Assembly: GCA_973895155.1 (NCBI GenBank)
Contig: OZ316891.1
Span: 29,822,001 to 29,886,000, forward strand
Direction of reading: 5' to 3'
DNA from: Marsupella aquatica
Lineage: Eukaryota; Marchantiophyta
DNA length: 64,000 bases
A program made the position numbers and the translations under genes. The notes beneath the pieces were generated by a model. The model saw nothing but the letters and a program-made list of their open reading frames with translations. It made no database searches and was not told where the DNA came from. Of the stretch, positions 25,657 through 37,261 are shown in pieces; positions within the stretch are counted from its first letter, which is position 1; each line of letters begins with the position of its first letter.

Positions 25657-27285
25657 AAATGCTTAAAATAATGGAAAGTAAAAGCTCATCCAACAAAGAT
25701 AATTTACTGGATGGACAGGTAGGGCCCCCCAAGAGGAAGCAAACAGCACAAGAACAACAGACTGGTACATAGATATTCCCTATCAATCATTGGTGGAATT
25801 AACCCATCGTATAAAGCTGATTTGTAAGGTAAGTTTCTACGTTAAACTAAAGCTTATTTTAGTATGCGAGATTATTGGTTGGTGTCGAATGTATGAGCCA
25901 ACTGAAGTAAGTTTCTAGCAATACTTAGTAAGAATAATGAAGTCTGTAAGTTTCTCTGAAAAGAAGTCCGGGTGAATCACAACGTTTGATAAACCACTTG
26001 AATACATCATGGTACCGTGGAACGTGGATGGACCATTCTCAAACAATTTGAACTCAAATAGTATAGGTGGTCTCAAAACGCTGCTGGGTCCATCCCAATT
26101 GCATGATTAAACATTGTGTTCCATTCAAGCATTTCTTCAAGTTTCTCTACGTTATGAATGAAACTAACTAATTCTGTTGAGAAGCTTCGTTTGTTTGGGT
26201 CATGGGGTAACTGGGCCACTACTGTAGCTGCCCTGATAAATTCAGATTAGTACTTAGTGGCTTCTCGTGACCCAACAGCCAAGAAAGAGTCAGCTCATTC
26301 GGCTGGCCTCCTCCAGTGGAGGGTGGTTTGAAAACTCCCAAGTCACCCCTCTAATAAGCTACCATATGGCTTCACAAAACTTGCACTGTAGGATGATATC
26401 GTGGATTTTTTGGGGTAGGGTGCGGTGGGGTGGGCAGGAGGAGGAGAGCAAGACAGTATTACCGGTAGCAATAAATTAGTTAAAGCAAACAAACCCACCT
26501 TCATCAGGCAATGTGCTTTGCCAGAAGTACTTTTGATAGCCCCTCTATGGTTTCCTATACATTCTCTCTCATATTTTTCCGTCACTATTATCAACTAAGA
26601 TTTGGTACAGTGCTAAGCAGCACCTCTGAATTGAGGGGTATAACAGAGTACTCAGTAAGACTGGATAAGGAGTTTTGACTGAAGGGGAGATTTTCAAGAC
26701 AATGGGGGCCCAAAGCAAGGGGGGCTGGGGGAGATTGCATACACAAAAACTAAAATGCCTGAGATAATAAATGTAAGACCCTGAATAGAAATGGCCCATT
26801 GGTCCATTCTTTCAGAAAACCTAAGGGGTCATCTAAGTTTTTGACAAAATAAGGATGGTAACATCAGCTAAAAAAAGGGGCCTGCTAGTGGGTAACTAGG
26901 ATAGGTTCTGGTTTTGCCTGATTGTGCCGCCAAGTTCATGCAAAGTGAAGTCTGGCCAACTCCCATATTCTAATGCTAGGACTGCAGCTCAGACTTAGTA
27001 AAAAGAACTATCGCCCAGTTTGCATAAAGCCACCCTGAGTGTGCAATAATCACACAATTTATTGGGATTTTGGACATAATGATTTAGTTTTTAGATTAGT
27101 AGATAGAAAATCTGAGGTCACTCTCGTTCCATTGCTAGAGCTCTAGTCTAGAGGCCCTTTGATAAAATAAAATACATATGTAGTAGAATTACACTCTTTC
27201 TAGCATTTAGTATCGCACAATCTTACACCTGCCCCACTTCTAGTTAAGTTGCCTCCTGGTTATCTAGATACTTAGCTTGAATATT
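25657..27285. other. Intergenic, nothing recognised
   Basis: I see no coding exon, RNA gene or clear repeat structure in this stretch. Confidence 0.4.
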
Positions 27286-27604
27286 AAATGATAGAGGATG
27301 GATCTGCTGAATTTGTTGCTCCTTTGCTTGCAGCAAAATTTGGATGTCAAAAGAGCTTCATTTGCCTCCACGACATTTGGTCCTGCCACAGAAATACGAC
27401 TTTGTGGTGAGGAATATTAAGTGATAGAGGATCGACCTGCTGAATTTGTTGCTCCTTCGCTTGCAACAAAGCTTCGGATGTCAAAAGAGCTTCATTTGCC
27501 TCCACAAAGTTTGGTCCGGCCACTGAATCAGAGGTTCGAGGTGAGGATTCCAACCAAGCAACTTCCCTCGGCAGCTGTTTCACTAAGACTTTGTCATTGA
27601 TCAA
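27286..27604 (-). repeat. ~130-bp tandem duplication carrying an unrecognised minus-strand open frame
   Basis: Two diverged copies at about 27286-27411 and 27416-27547 share GCTGAATTTGTTGCTCCTT, TGTCAAAAGAGCTTCATTTG and TTTGGTCC. On the minus strand an 85-codon frame (27604-27347) reads across both copies and has a coding-like look (acidic, with EALLxAKEQQIQQ), but I recognise no family. It may be a remnant of a longer coding sequence that has been locally duplicated. Confidence 0.45.
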
Positions 27605-28385
27605 CTAAATACCACCGTCAGAGCGAAACCCCACAACAGATTGATTTAGGGTAGAATAGTTTAGAACCTGTCTAGGGGATGGGTCCCTTGGTCTTACCGC
27701 CTACACTGCAACGATGACAGGGCAAGTAGATCAGCTCTACGAATCTGTTTCAGATTGTTGGGTAGGCACACAAAAGAAATCACTCAGTGATAAAAATCTC
27801 AGCACATGTGTGCTTGGGGCTGTTTTGGCTAGTAAGAGTACGCGGTTTAGGGTTCAGTAAACCTGCAAAATTCAACAAAATTTTGGGAATCTTCGGACCA
27901 AGAGGCAGCCAACTTCAAGTCTAGTTCTCGTGTGGCCGACGATCAGAATTGAGTGCTTTTGTGACAGCCGGCCAGCCATTACAATCATAACTATATATGC
28001 TCACTGAAAGTGATTTTGACGTCCACTCTTGTTTTCGGCCGGTGGTGTTCAACAGAAAGGATGGATAGTTTGACTTGGGTATGGGAGCTGCTGGAGTCCT
28101 ACCAACTGGAATATCTGCATGACAATTTGGTGAAGCAGTACTAGGAGACAAGGGAGAATACCTACGGAAGGTACGTTCGGGACCCTTTCTTTTCCTTAAT
28201 TAGCATGCTATTGACAGCTAGTGACAATCTAGAAATTGATCAGAGTTTGAAATTATATGGACGAATTCGTTTGACAGGTGCCGCCAGAATGATTCTATGC
28301 AAACACCGTCCAGCTTGTATCTTGCGAAAGGTTTGACAGGTTATTAGAAAGTGGCCATAGTCTTCTACTTATATCCAGATGGGAC

Positions 28386-29108
28386 GTGCAGATCAATGAC
28401 ATTGTTTACAAAATTCGCAATCTGGGAGTCTCAGAATTACTGCCGGACCAAATTCCTGCAATGGAATTTGTGTTTTTCCATGGTCTGCAGCTATTGTCCA
28501 CTTCCAATTCCAACCAGAAGACTCATATGCTCAAAACATGGGTCTTGCATGACAAAAAGCAATGCTAGGTGCCTTGGCTATTTGAAATTTTTCCTTAGGC
28601 GCGCATCCTTGTCACTTCCTACGATGCAATGGTCCATGACCGGCAGGGGCCAAGACATGTATATAAACTGTGAAAATTTGCTACAAAATTTGTTCGACGC
28701 AGGTGTAGGCCAGAATGGTTGCCCTCTAGTGCTTGTGCGATATTGCTTAGGGGGGCTAGTGATGAAACAACTGTGCTCTTATGCAAAAGCCATGGTCGGC
28801 CAAAGGTATGCAGAGAAACTGCATAATTTTCTGAATTGTTTGAAAGGACTGTTCTTCTATGTGACTCCTACCTCGGATCAATGGTGACAAGTCCAACAAA
28901 AAGCCCCTCACAACACCATTGGCAAGGAATTAGATTTGTTAGTAAGGAGACTGCCGGACTCAATGATCACTTTTCTTTGTTAGGAAAGTCAAGACAGTGG
29001 ACCACATATGGACTTTGTGAAGGGCACGAAGTAGATCTGGTAACGGGTCTGGTAAGCATCCTCTTCATTACACCTCTCTCTAAATCTTCGGAGATTGCTG
29101 AGGACTGA
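28386..29108 (+). pseudogene. Alpha/beta-hydrolase-domain pseudogene (SERAC1-like / plant receptor hydrolase type)
   Basis: In plus-strand order, one frame gives MEFVFFHGLQL, then ARILVTSYDA. A second frame gives GQDMYINCENLLQNLFDAG and LVRYCLGGLVMKQLC (the nucleophile-elbow region), then GLFFYVTP. A third gives ETAGLNDHFSLL and WTTYGLCEGHEVDL. This order matches lipase-like alpha/beta-hydrolase domains found alone or at the N-terminus of some plant NB-ARC proteins. In-frame TAG codons lie at 28566-28568 and 28597-28599, and the frame shifts near 28645 and again near 28880, so it is broken. The GxCxG-type elbow also appears damaged, reading RYCLGG where GHCLGG would be expected. No NB-ARC or LRR part follows. 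Confidence 0.6.
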
Positions 29109-29552
29109 GGTGCTCACTGAGTGGGACAATGGAATCTAACAATTGGTGACATTGAGAACATCTCCAAATAGTCACTCTAGAACATAGATTCTTTTGCCCA
29201 TTTTGGCTTGTTAGTAATGATGGTTCACAATCATTCTCTCATCAATGCTTGGTCACAAGATGGCCTAACAAAAAAACAAACCAGGTGTTGGTGAAGTCTA
29301 GACTTTTAGAACTACATTTTGATTTCTTTTGGAACCTTGGATATTGATTCATCTTTATACACTATGATACTTTTCTAAGGCGTGTTGGATCCAGCATAAT
29401 TATTGTCTGCACTTTTTTAGGAGAGGACCTCTGATTCAGACTTGCCAGAGCAATCTGATATTTACTGATGTGCACTTAATTGCCTGCAGAAGTGATTACT
29501 GTTTCAAAGTACTACAGTAAAATTATTAGCAACAAGTGTACAGAGTTCCATT

Positions 29553-29761
29553 AAACCACACCTGCCCCTATAAAGGGCTACGGGTAACCCGTAGCTCTCA
29601 TTCTAAGAAGTAGAAATTCAAAAATGGGCCTTGAGCTCCACAAAAGGTGCTGACTGCAAAACCTTTTTTTGGCAAGTACTTCACAAAACGTGCTAGTGTT
29701 CCACCTTTTATGGTGAGTAGTGAGACATGGAATGAGGCTTTTATAGTGGCAGGTGTGGTTT
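29553..29761. repeat. ~210-bp inverted-repeat MITE-like element
   Basis: The left end AAACCACACCTGCCCCTATA is mirrored by the right end, whose complement reads AAACCACACCTGCCACTATA. Flanking TA on both sides would fit a TA-targeting element. An internal 17-nt palindrome, CTACGGGTAACCCGTAG, lies at about 29578-29594. There is no coding capacity. Confidence 0.65.
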
Positions 29762-29763
29762 AA

Positions 29764-29943
29764 GAGAGATATATAGTTGATGGACCCCTAAATTAAAATG
29801 TCTTACTTAATAACTTAATAGACCCCATGAGACCACCTGAGCTTTTGGGTACATTGATTTGAGATCTATCTACTGTCTGGATCACTCATGGGTCCATCAA
29901 AAAACACTTTACATTTTGGGGGTCCATCAAGTAAATGTCTCTC
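29764..29943. repeat. Family A MITE-like element, copy 2
   Basis: The left end GAGAGATATATAGTTGATGG is paired with a right end whose complement reads GAGAGACATTTACTTGATGG. It is the same family as 8038-8393 but shorter, and directly abuts the 29553-29761 element. Confidence 0.65.
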
Positions 29944-31868
29944 CATTAACATTATATACACTACTTAGATTTGTCACTCTTGGAAATGAAACACACGCTT
30001 AAACAGGAGACTGTCTGAAACCATTAACTATACACTACTTAGATTACAGTGTTGGAAATGAAACACATGGAAATGAAACACACACTTAAACCAGAGACTG
30101 TCTGAAGAGAAAGAGGGGGGCGAGATGGCGGGCGGGGGACGAGAGAGAGAGGTATTGCAATTGTAGACTTCCTGTTGCGTGTCTGCAGAGAAACTCGTCA
30201 TGAGCGACTGTAGGTGGAAGGGAAGAAAATTTTGCATCGGGAGCGAGGACTACGGCAGTGGAAGGTGTTGAAGGATGATGGCGAATTCACGTAGGATGCA
30301 GCCGGATTTAGACTTCGCACTGGGAAGATGATGACGAGCAGAAGATTGGGACTGCGGACGGAGCCTTTCCACAGGACTGGTGACCAGATATCGGACGTTC
30401 GCGCTGCCGTCAATTTGTAGAAGGTTCGATTTCTTGGGCCTCGAATGGAATGCTGGCATCCCACAATGTTCACTCTGTTTCAGAGTTGGCTATGGAAGTG
30501 GTATCAACAGTTACTAGTGGGAGATTGTCGATTATCATTGCCTTCGTGCGAATGCTTGCAATGTCTGCCTTTCTTCATGCTTGAGTTTCGTCTGAATTCG
30601 AACTCGATTCAGTACAAGTTGCGTTCGCCTTCAGTTCATCGTCACGAGTGCTAGCTGTACTTGACTCCGTCCACCCCTCGTGCCACCGCAATTGCTGTAC
30701 GTGGCTCTGTCTGACCTGACTTGAGATTCTCACTATGGTATTTATCCTAGTGATTATGGATTCCGACTGTGTATTCCCTCATATTCCGATTGCCTATGTC
30801 CTTTCAATCCTTCGCCAAATTGGCCGTAGGGATCTATGGATCGCTGCTATTATAGTCCGGTAAACTAGGGATTGCCCTCCGCGTTGGTTTGCGGATTGAA
30901 TGTACTATATACTGCTCTCGCAGTTCATTCGAGTCTAAGCGTCCCCTTCCAGCATAGCGAACTAACGTGAGGCAATTTATCGGTACCGTATGGAACGTGT
31001 CGTGCATCTCTCCTCGAGAACACCAACCCTCAGAAGAGCAACTACGCGTATAGATATACCTCTCAAGTTTATTGCGGTGCCTTTCACCCTGCAATTTGCC
31101 TAGTTTGTCTGTATAAACTCAATGGCCTGTATGCGGAGTTTCCTTGGGGTTGGTCAAGCTTTGGGCATTGATTACGGATGTCCCTACTGCAACCAGTTTT
31201 AACTCCGCTATCGTCTCACACAGAACTGCGACCTTCTCTTTCGTGTGCAAGCAGACTGGTGTGTCTGTGTTCTTTCTTTCAATTGAGATCTATGCCACCT
31301 AGTACATTCATTCGTGGGCCCAAATTGACCCGCAGCCCGAAACCCTAATATGTCGGAAGTATAGGTTGATGATAGGTAAATGATCACCATGAAGTTGCTT
31401 GCGTTACTCCAGAGACTGTTTGCACATTCCTACAGGAGCAGTGCAGTGCTAACAACCAATCTTATCCGAGAATTGACACAGTAGACATGAATTTAGCATG
31501 CAGCCATTATGCAATGTTTCTTTTAGGTTCGCGTATATGTGGTTGTACGAGAGAATTGCTGGAAGAGAAATGATGGAGTCATGGAGGCATAAAGAATGGG
31601 GACTGATTGGTGTGTTCGTTGCGGCAGATTCTGGTCGCTAATAGCACAAAGAATACTAGCTGGGAAATAGGTTGGCAACAATGAATGGTGTGAGGTGAAA
31701 CATCACACTGTGTGGAAGGAAATTGTTCCAGAGGCCACGGTGGGCAGTAGAATGGGAAACAGTGAGTCAGTAATCATAATTCCGGAGGAATTCTTGCAAT
31801 CCAATTTGCTGCAAAAGCTGGTTCATTAGATGTCCAACAAGCAATATACGAGTGGAAGACTATAAAGC
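29944..31868. other. Intergenic, one half of a direct repeat, no gene recognised
   Basis: The 30.1-30.7 kb stretch is relatively GC-rich with 60-90-codon frames on both strands that I do not recognise. A segment at about 31271-31328 (TTTCAATTGAGATCTATGCC through GTGGGCCCAAA) is repeated at about 32627-32684. A telo-box-like AAACCCTAA lies at 31340-31348. Confidence 0.45.
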
Positions 31869-32684
31869 AAGTTCTTCACGGGGGATCCCACCAGTAGGAG
31901 GAAAGTTGATTTGGGAGGAAGAAGTAACAAAGAGAGGGATCGGCAAAAACTTCTAGACGAAGCTCGGCTCGAGTGGGAGCAAAGAAAGCGTGTTCGCGTA
32001 CAAAAACAAAGTGCGAGTAGGATACAGGTATTTCTTTTAACAACTCGTATCGATTTCATTGAGTTTCGTCCTCGAACTTTGCATTGTCTGCGATTATGGC
32101 TCAGGACTGGCTCGTTTCCTCTGTGGAATTTGTGACTGCACTGGACAAGAATGTACTCGGGCGGACTACGAGTCTCGAGTCTCTTTTTGGCTATATTGAT
32201 GAGGCTATTCTGTTTTGAATTGATGCACTCTTCTGAGAATCACGCAGAGCATCAGTTGCTGAGCTGGGAGTAAAAATCTGATTGAGGATAAAGAGGATTA
32301 AAGCTCCCTGTTATGATAAAATTTATTTTGTTTTTTATATAGTGAAGTTGATAAGTTACTTTATGACTAGTCAACCCTTTGTAGGTTTCCCTTAACAGTG
32401 GCCATGTTTAACACTTGACAAATTACTCACGACGATATAAAATTCTGTAGTCATCCCTTTAGACTGGTCAAGTCTGACAGTTCACATGTTACTAATGACG
32501 ATTCATGACTCTGTAGTCTTCGTTCTAAGACTGGTCAGGTTGACCCGACATGGAAATGGGTATGGAGATGAACATGAATTACCTTATTACTGCTTTATAC
32601 AAATGTGCGTTTGTCCTACCGTCACGTCTTTCTTTCAATTGAGATCTATGCCACCTAGTATATTGATTCGTGGGCCCAAACTGA
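31271..32684 (+). repeat. Direct repeat pair (~57 bp, 1.36 kb apart) flanking the UPL6-like fragment
   Basis: About 57 bp beginning TCTTTCTTTCAATTGAGATC occur at 31271-31328 and 32627-32684 with a few differences. The second copy lies immediately before the ALG6 start region. The pair encloses the UPL6-like exon, so it could mark a local duplication. Confidence 0.7.
31869..32027 (+). pseudogene. Orphan first exon of a UPL6-like HECT E3 ligase, start codon lost
   Basis: The frame reads KFFTGDPTSRRKVDLGGRSN followed by KERDRQKLLDEARLEWEQRK and ends in SASRIQ just before GTATTT, a good donor site. In plant UPL6/UBE3C-type ligases the protein begins with an MFF-GDP-S-RK-VDLGGRS-KERD motif and an IQ motif, and the first coding exon ends within the IQ region. 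Here the expected ATG reads AAG and an in-frame TAA lies two codons upstream. No second exon or HECT domain is present downstream before ALG6. This is most simply a captured or left-behind gene fragment. A functional non-ATG start is unlikely. Confidence 0.65.
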
Positions 32685-32706
32685 TGTGGTGCTGGAGCAG
32701 AAGAAG

Positions 32707-35700
32707 ATGGAGGAATTGAAGTGCGATGATGAAGATGGTGATGACGTGCGGAGCAGCTGGCCTTTTGCCTCCCGCTACACATCCACAAGGATGCTGCTCG
32801 CTTGCTTTGCATTTTTTCTGCGCATTTTGGTCGGGTTGCATTCTTACTCGGGTAAATTTACAATCGTATAATCACAGATGGCCCTTTTCCCCCTCTTTCT
32901 CCATGCCGTTTGTGCCTCAAATGTCCAATAAGTAGAACTCGCACCTGGAATACAACGCATTCCCGAAACGCTTGTTCTCATTCACAGTTCTGCACAACTC
33001 TAAGGAATCTCGGCTCTTTCAAGGGCCACTTCTGTCCTGCAATGTAAGAAGAATCGGTCCCTTTTCAATAGAGGCGAGTGTGCCCGATAATGTTAGGACC
33101 TCAGTTGAAAATATGTCCTCTTCGTCAGTGAGGGCCACTTCGGTGTTGGAATGTCCGTAGCTCAGTCGAGATCTCAGAGAACTCACAAGGAATCGCAGTT
33201 GTATTTCATCGATGAAGTGTCGTTTTGGAAAGCCTTTAATTGGAATAGTCAAATTGAAGTTGTGTAATAAACTTTGTCCTGATCAGCATTTTCCCTTGTG
33301 CAGGTAAAGGTACACCACCCAAGTTTGGGGATTATGAAGCTCAAAGGCATTGGATGGAAATCACAATTCATACCCCTGTCGTAGATTGGTATCGAAATAC
33401 AACCGATAATGACTTGGGGTGGTGGGGTTTGGACTACCCCCCCCTCACTGCGTATCAGAGCTATGTTCATGGTCTTGTGATTCGGGGGTTGGACCCGGAG
33501 GCTGTAGCTCTGCATTCATCTCGAGGCTACGAAACATATGGCAGGTCTGATGTATCGTCCCTTGCGAAGGATTCGCTCACTTTGCATTCTAGCCTCGACA
33601 ATGAACCTCTTGTTATTAATATTTACATCCCTCAGTGGCTTTCAGATCTGTTATCACCTTAATCTGCAAAGATCCTTTTGTCTTCTAGTTGTCTTCTAAC
33701 CTCTACTAAATAACATTCTAAAGATTGACCGCAACGCAATAGTTAACCTCTTGGTAAGTTGCTGCGGACAAAGGAGGTGGAGTTTAAAGAAGACTGTTTG
33801 TGAATGCACGCATTTTGGATTTATGAAAAGATTACTGAGTGCAGGTCCTGGTGTTGTCGAAACTAGCAGGGATTCTGAAGCTCTTTTATTTAGTTTCCCT
33901 GTGTATGGCTGGCCCGTTGGTGGAGTCCTTAATGTACATTTACCCTGGAATTCTCTCTGATAAGACGTAAAAAAACTGTGGGATTTATGAGAGGGTGCAG
34001 CAAGTTGCTGATGCGTTGGACGGTACTGTCATCGGACATTCTTGTTTTCTTTCCTGCAGCTCTATGCTTCATAAACATATTTTATGCCCATCGTGGTGCA
34101 AAACAACGGATATGGGCTTTGGCAATGATCCTCTTACAGCCTGCCCTCATTATAATTGATCATGGCCACTTCCAGGTACTGCTCCTACCGTTGACTGTGT
34201 TTTCGAGTTGAGAGGTGCAATGTGTTTCCTGCTACATTGCTGGCCCATTTTACTATGCATTCGAGAAGTCCTCTAATTATATTTGATTTAAGGAATTCTT
34301 GTTTCCCCCAAAGCTGCCCGTTGCAACAGTTGTCATTGTACCGTACTGCCTTGACTTGACCATCATGAAACCTTACCTCTGGAATACAGTCTCATACAAT
34401 GCCATGGTATTCTGACAAATTCTGGCCGCCCTCGTTTCATACGTGTCCACCAACCATTGACAGAATTTGATTGACAGTAAGTAACTTGTGTTCCACGTAT
34501 GTGCAGTACAACTGTATAAGCTTGGGTCTAGCTGTTGGAGCGGCAGCTGCGGTGGTGTCAAGACAAGAGTTACTAGCATGTGTTTTGTTTTCTCTGTCCC
34601 TCAACCACAAACAGGTTGCATTTTCTTCTCCGTTTGCCTCAGTTGTCACCTCATTTATGAACGTCTTAATCTCTCTTTTCGGGATTTGGTACAGTACAAT
34701 TGCACTGACAGAACGTCACTCAATGTGTCCATGGGTCTCTCGAACTGTGTCGTTGCAGATGAGTATGTACTATGCACCAGCATTTTTTGCTCATCTTCTA
34801 GGCAAGTCTTTGCAGAGGAGGAATCCATTGCTCAGAGTATTACTGCTTGGTTGCACTGTAATTGCGACTTTCACTATATGTTGGTGGCCCTTTCTGCGGT
34901 CCTCAGGGGCAGCTTTGGAGGTAAAGGCCGTTTGAGTGGATTAAAATGGAGAAGCTTTCTTGAAGGTAGTTTATGGGTGAATTTCTCTTTTATTTCTGTC
35001 ATATTTAAGAGAAATCAGAGTTCAGAGCTATATTTATATTCCTGCTATGGATTGTATGGAAATTCGAACTTATATATCCTTCGTTTGTTTTGAAAATAAC
35101 AGGTTTTGTCACGGCTTGCACCTTTGCACCGTGGACTATATGAGGATTATGTTGCCAATTTCTGGTGTGGAACAGCTATGTTGTTTAAATGGAAGCATCT
35201 CTTTGCACAACCAACCCTTGCTAAACTCGCCTTAGGTGCGACCATATCAGCAGCTTTGCCATCGATGGTTCAGCAAATACGTGCACCTAGTAGAAAAGGA
35301 TTTTTGTATGCGATGCTGAACAGCTCTTTTGGTTTCTACTTCTTCTCCTACCAAGGTACCGATTAATGTTCCTGTTCTTCCTGTTTTCTGCTATCGCATC
35401 TAAGGGACCTCAGTGTTCCTACTCAAAGTAGGAAGACGTTGCCTCCATGTGTTTGAATCTTGGAAGTAGGGCACTGACTTCTGATGATATTGTTCCTCAC
35501 AATTTGTGTTGAAGGACAGACCTTGCTTGTTTTGCTAAGCCTCGTTGTGCTCCAGTTATTGCCCTGATAGTTTTCTTTTGTCATTATTTGCAGTGCATGA
35601 GAAATCAATTCTGCTTCCAGTAATCCCCGCAAGTCTTTTGGCATTGGAGGAACCTCAAGTTCTGCAATGGCTTGTCCCATACTCAATGTTCTCCATGCTT

Positions 35701-36039
35701 CCACTTCTTAGCCGGGATGACCTTCTCATCCCGTATCTTGCCCTCATGTGGTTATTCCTTCTGATTGCGAGACCCCCAACTCAATCCCAAAAGATATCTG
35801 GAGCTTCACAAAGGCCAGAGCTTTCGACTACGAGAATTCTCTTATGTGTCTCAGTCCTAGGAGCAGTTGTCTTGCATTTGATGTACTTTAGACTGCAGCC
35901 ACCAATGAGATACCCTTTCCTTTTTGATGCGTTTAGTATGTCTTACTCATTTGTCCACTTTGTCCCTCTGGTTTTGTATACAAATTGGAAACAGTGGACA
36001 ATTTCTGCTGATGTTGCCACAAAGCAAAAAGTCAGCTAA
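32707..36039 (+). CDS. ALG6: ALG6 dolichyl-P-Glc:Man9GlcNAc2-PP-dolichol alpha-1,3-glucosyltransferase (509 aa)
   Basis: ER membrane enzyme that adds the first glucose to the lipid-linked N-glycan precursor. Proposed exons: 32707-32851, 33304-33544, 34001-34175, 34507-34614, 34759-34920, 35103-35355, 35594-36039. Phases agree at every junction and the total is exactly 510 codons. Family landmarks in order: HSYSG and PPKFGDYEAQRHWMEIT (first luminal loop with catalytic acidic residue), WGLDYPPLTAY, SSRGYE, KLLMRWTVL, IIDHGHFQYNCISLG, LNHKQM, RGLYEDYVANFWC, FQVHEKSIL-type SYQVHEKSIL, and a hydrophobic C-terminus. About ten hydrophobic segments fit the multi-pass topology, and the length matches the family. 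The start at 32707 follows no in-frame ATG upstream; the acidic N-terminus before the first membrane segment is not conserved. Two donors are weak (GTCTGA after exon 2, GTTGCA after exon 4), but family alignment supports them. Confidence 0.93.
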
Positions 36040-37261
36040 TAAGTCTCGATCAACATGTATTTCTCACATTTGTCTTCGCCTTTCATGTAAAAGAAAGTCC
36101 ACAATACCAGCAGATTATGCTATTTTTACGAGAATGCATGAGGACTATTCTACAAAGTTGGGCCATATTCTTAAAGATGGTATGCATGAGTTATTTGTCC
36201 CTTGTTTTCTCTCTTGATGGTTAGATTGGTCGTCTCAGCACTGTATCTGATAATTCAGAGGAAAATTAAGCGAACGCCTCTTGTTAGTTCACCGGAAACG
36301 CAAATGTTCCTGAAGGAGCAATGGCAACGGGCCTTTGGAAAAAGCAGAAGCAGCTTGACAACTGAAGGAGAAGAACGCTTGACAAGAAGATTTAAATCAA
36401 CAAACATATGGAAGCCAAGCCAGGTTTCAGCGCTGTGAACCGTCCAAGGATAGCATCTGGAAACAGAGTCTGAACTGAGCCTGATGCACCTGTCCGTTCA
36501 CTATCCTTTGCCATAACTTTGGGGGAGCAATTGCTCTGAAGGGAAGGCTTAGCAATTACCCAAATTCTCATTTTCAAGGAAGAGATTCTAAATGACCCAT
36601 CGCAGCACCTAAGTGCAAAGCAGACCCATGAAAGAGAACCTTTGCTGCAATGGCCCTCAATGCCGACGGTCCGTAGTTTCAGATGTCTGGACATCCTCAC
36701 TGTATACTCTGCACACAAAACCCAAAGAAAGTTAATTTTGTTGAGAAGCATTTTTGGTCACAAACCTCTGATGAGTACATATTCAGTTCTCTCATGAGGA
36801 TATGCATTAGCAAAAATGTCAGTGGACTCGAGCCCTAATGTAGATTCCCAAAGACTTACTGATTTTTGATTGAGTTGTATAACTTCTCAAAATTGCCACT
36901 CACCGGGCCTCCGTCTTCCCTTCATAAATGATAGCTGCCCTCAGAAAACTCCTTTCCTGCCCAACTCCGCAACTATGGTCTGGGCTGGTCACAAAGTAAA
37001 GGGAAGGGAAGAGAAGAGGTGGAAACGCTAAACCCCGTCTCCACCAGTCCAACTGTAGAGTTACGTTCAAGAGCGAGTAACGAGCACTACCAAGGGATCA
37101 GGGGTTAGGGTTTAACAACGAGCAGGTCTCAATGTTGGACTCCGGATTGGGACCTGAATTCGAGCGGAAAGACATGTTGCTTTGATCAAATTCATGCACG
37201 GGACTGCCTCACGTGACGTCCAATTTTGCGGCCGCGGTAGTGCAGGCAGGGGTGCCCAGCG
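36040..37261. other. Intergenic between ALG6 and WDR36; probable WDR36 promoter
   Basis: A 78-codon plus-strand frame at 36202-36438 is basic and unrecognised; it may be ALG6 3' UTR or chance. The last few hundred bases hold a telo-box at 37105-37113 and a GC-rich stretch near the WDR36 start. Confidence 0.45.
37105..37113 (-). promoter_or_regulatory. Telo-box (AAACCCTAA, complement) upstream of WDR36
   Basis: The plus strand reads TTAGGGTTT about 150 bp before the ATG at 37262. In plants, telo-boxes are enriched in promoters of ribosomal-protein and ribosome-biogenesis genes, which suits a small-subunit processome gene. Confidence 0.6.

Noticed and set aside
36202-36438. 78-aa plus-strand frame after ALG6 as a separate gene
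   Set aside because: No family resemblance, no convincing splice partners, and it lies just past the ALG6 stop, so 3' UTR or chance is more likely.
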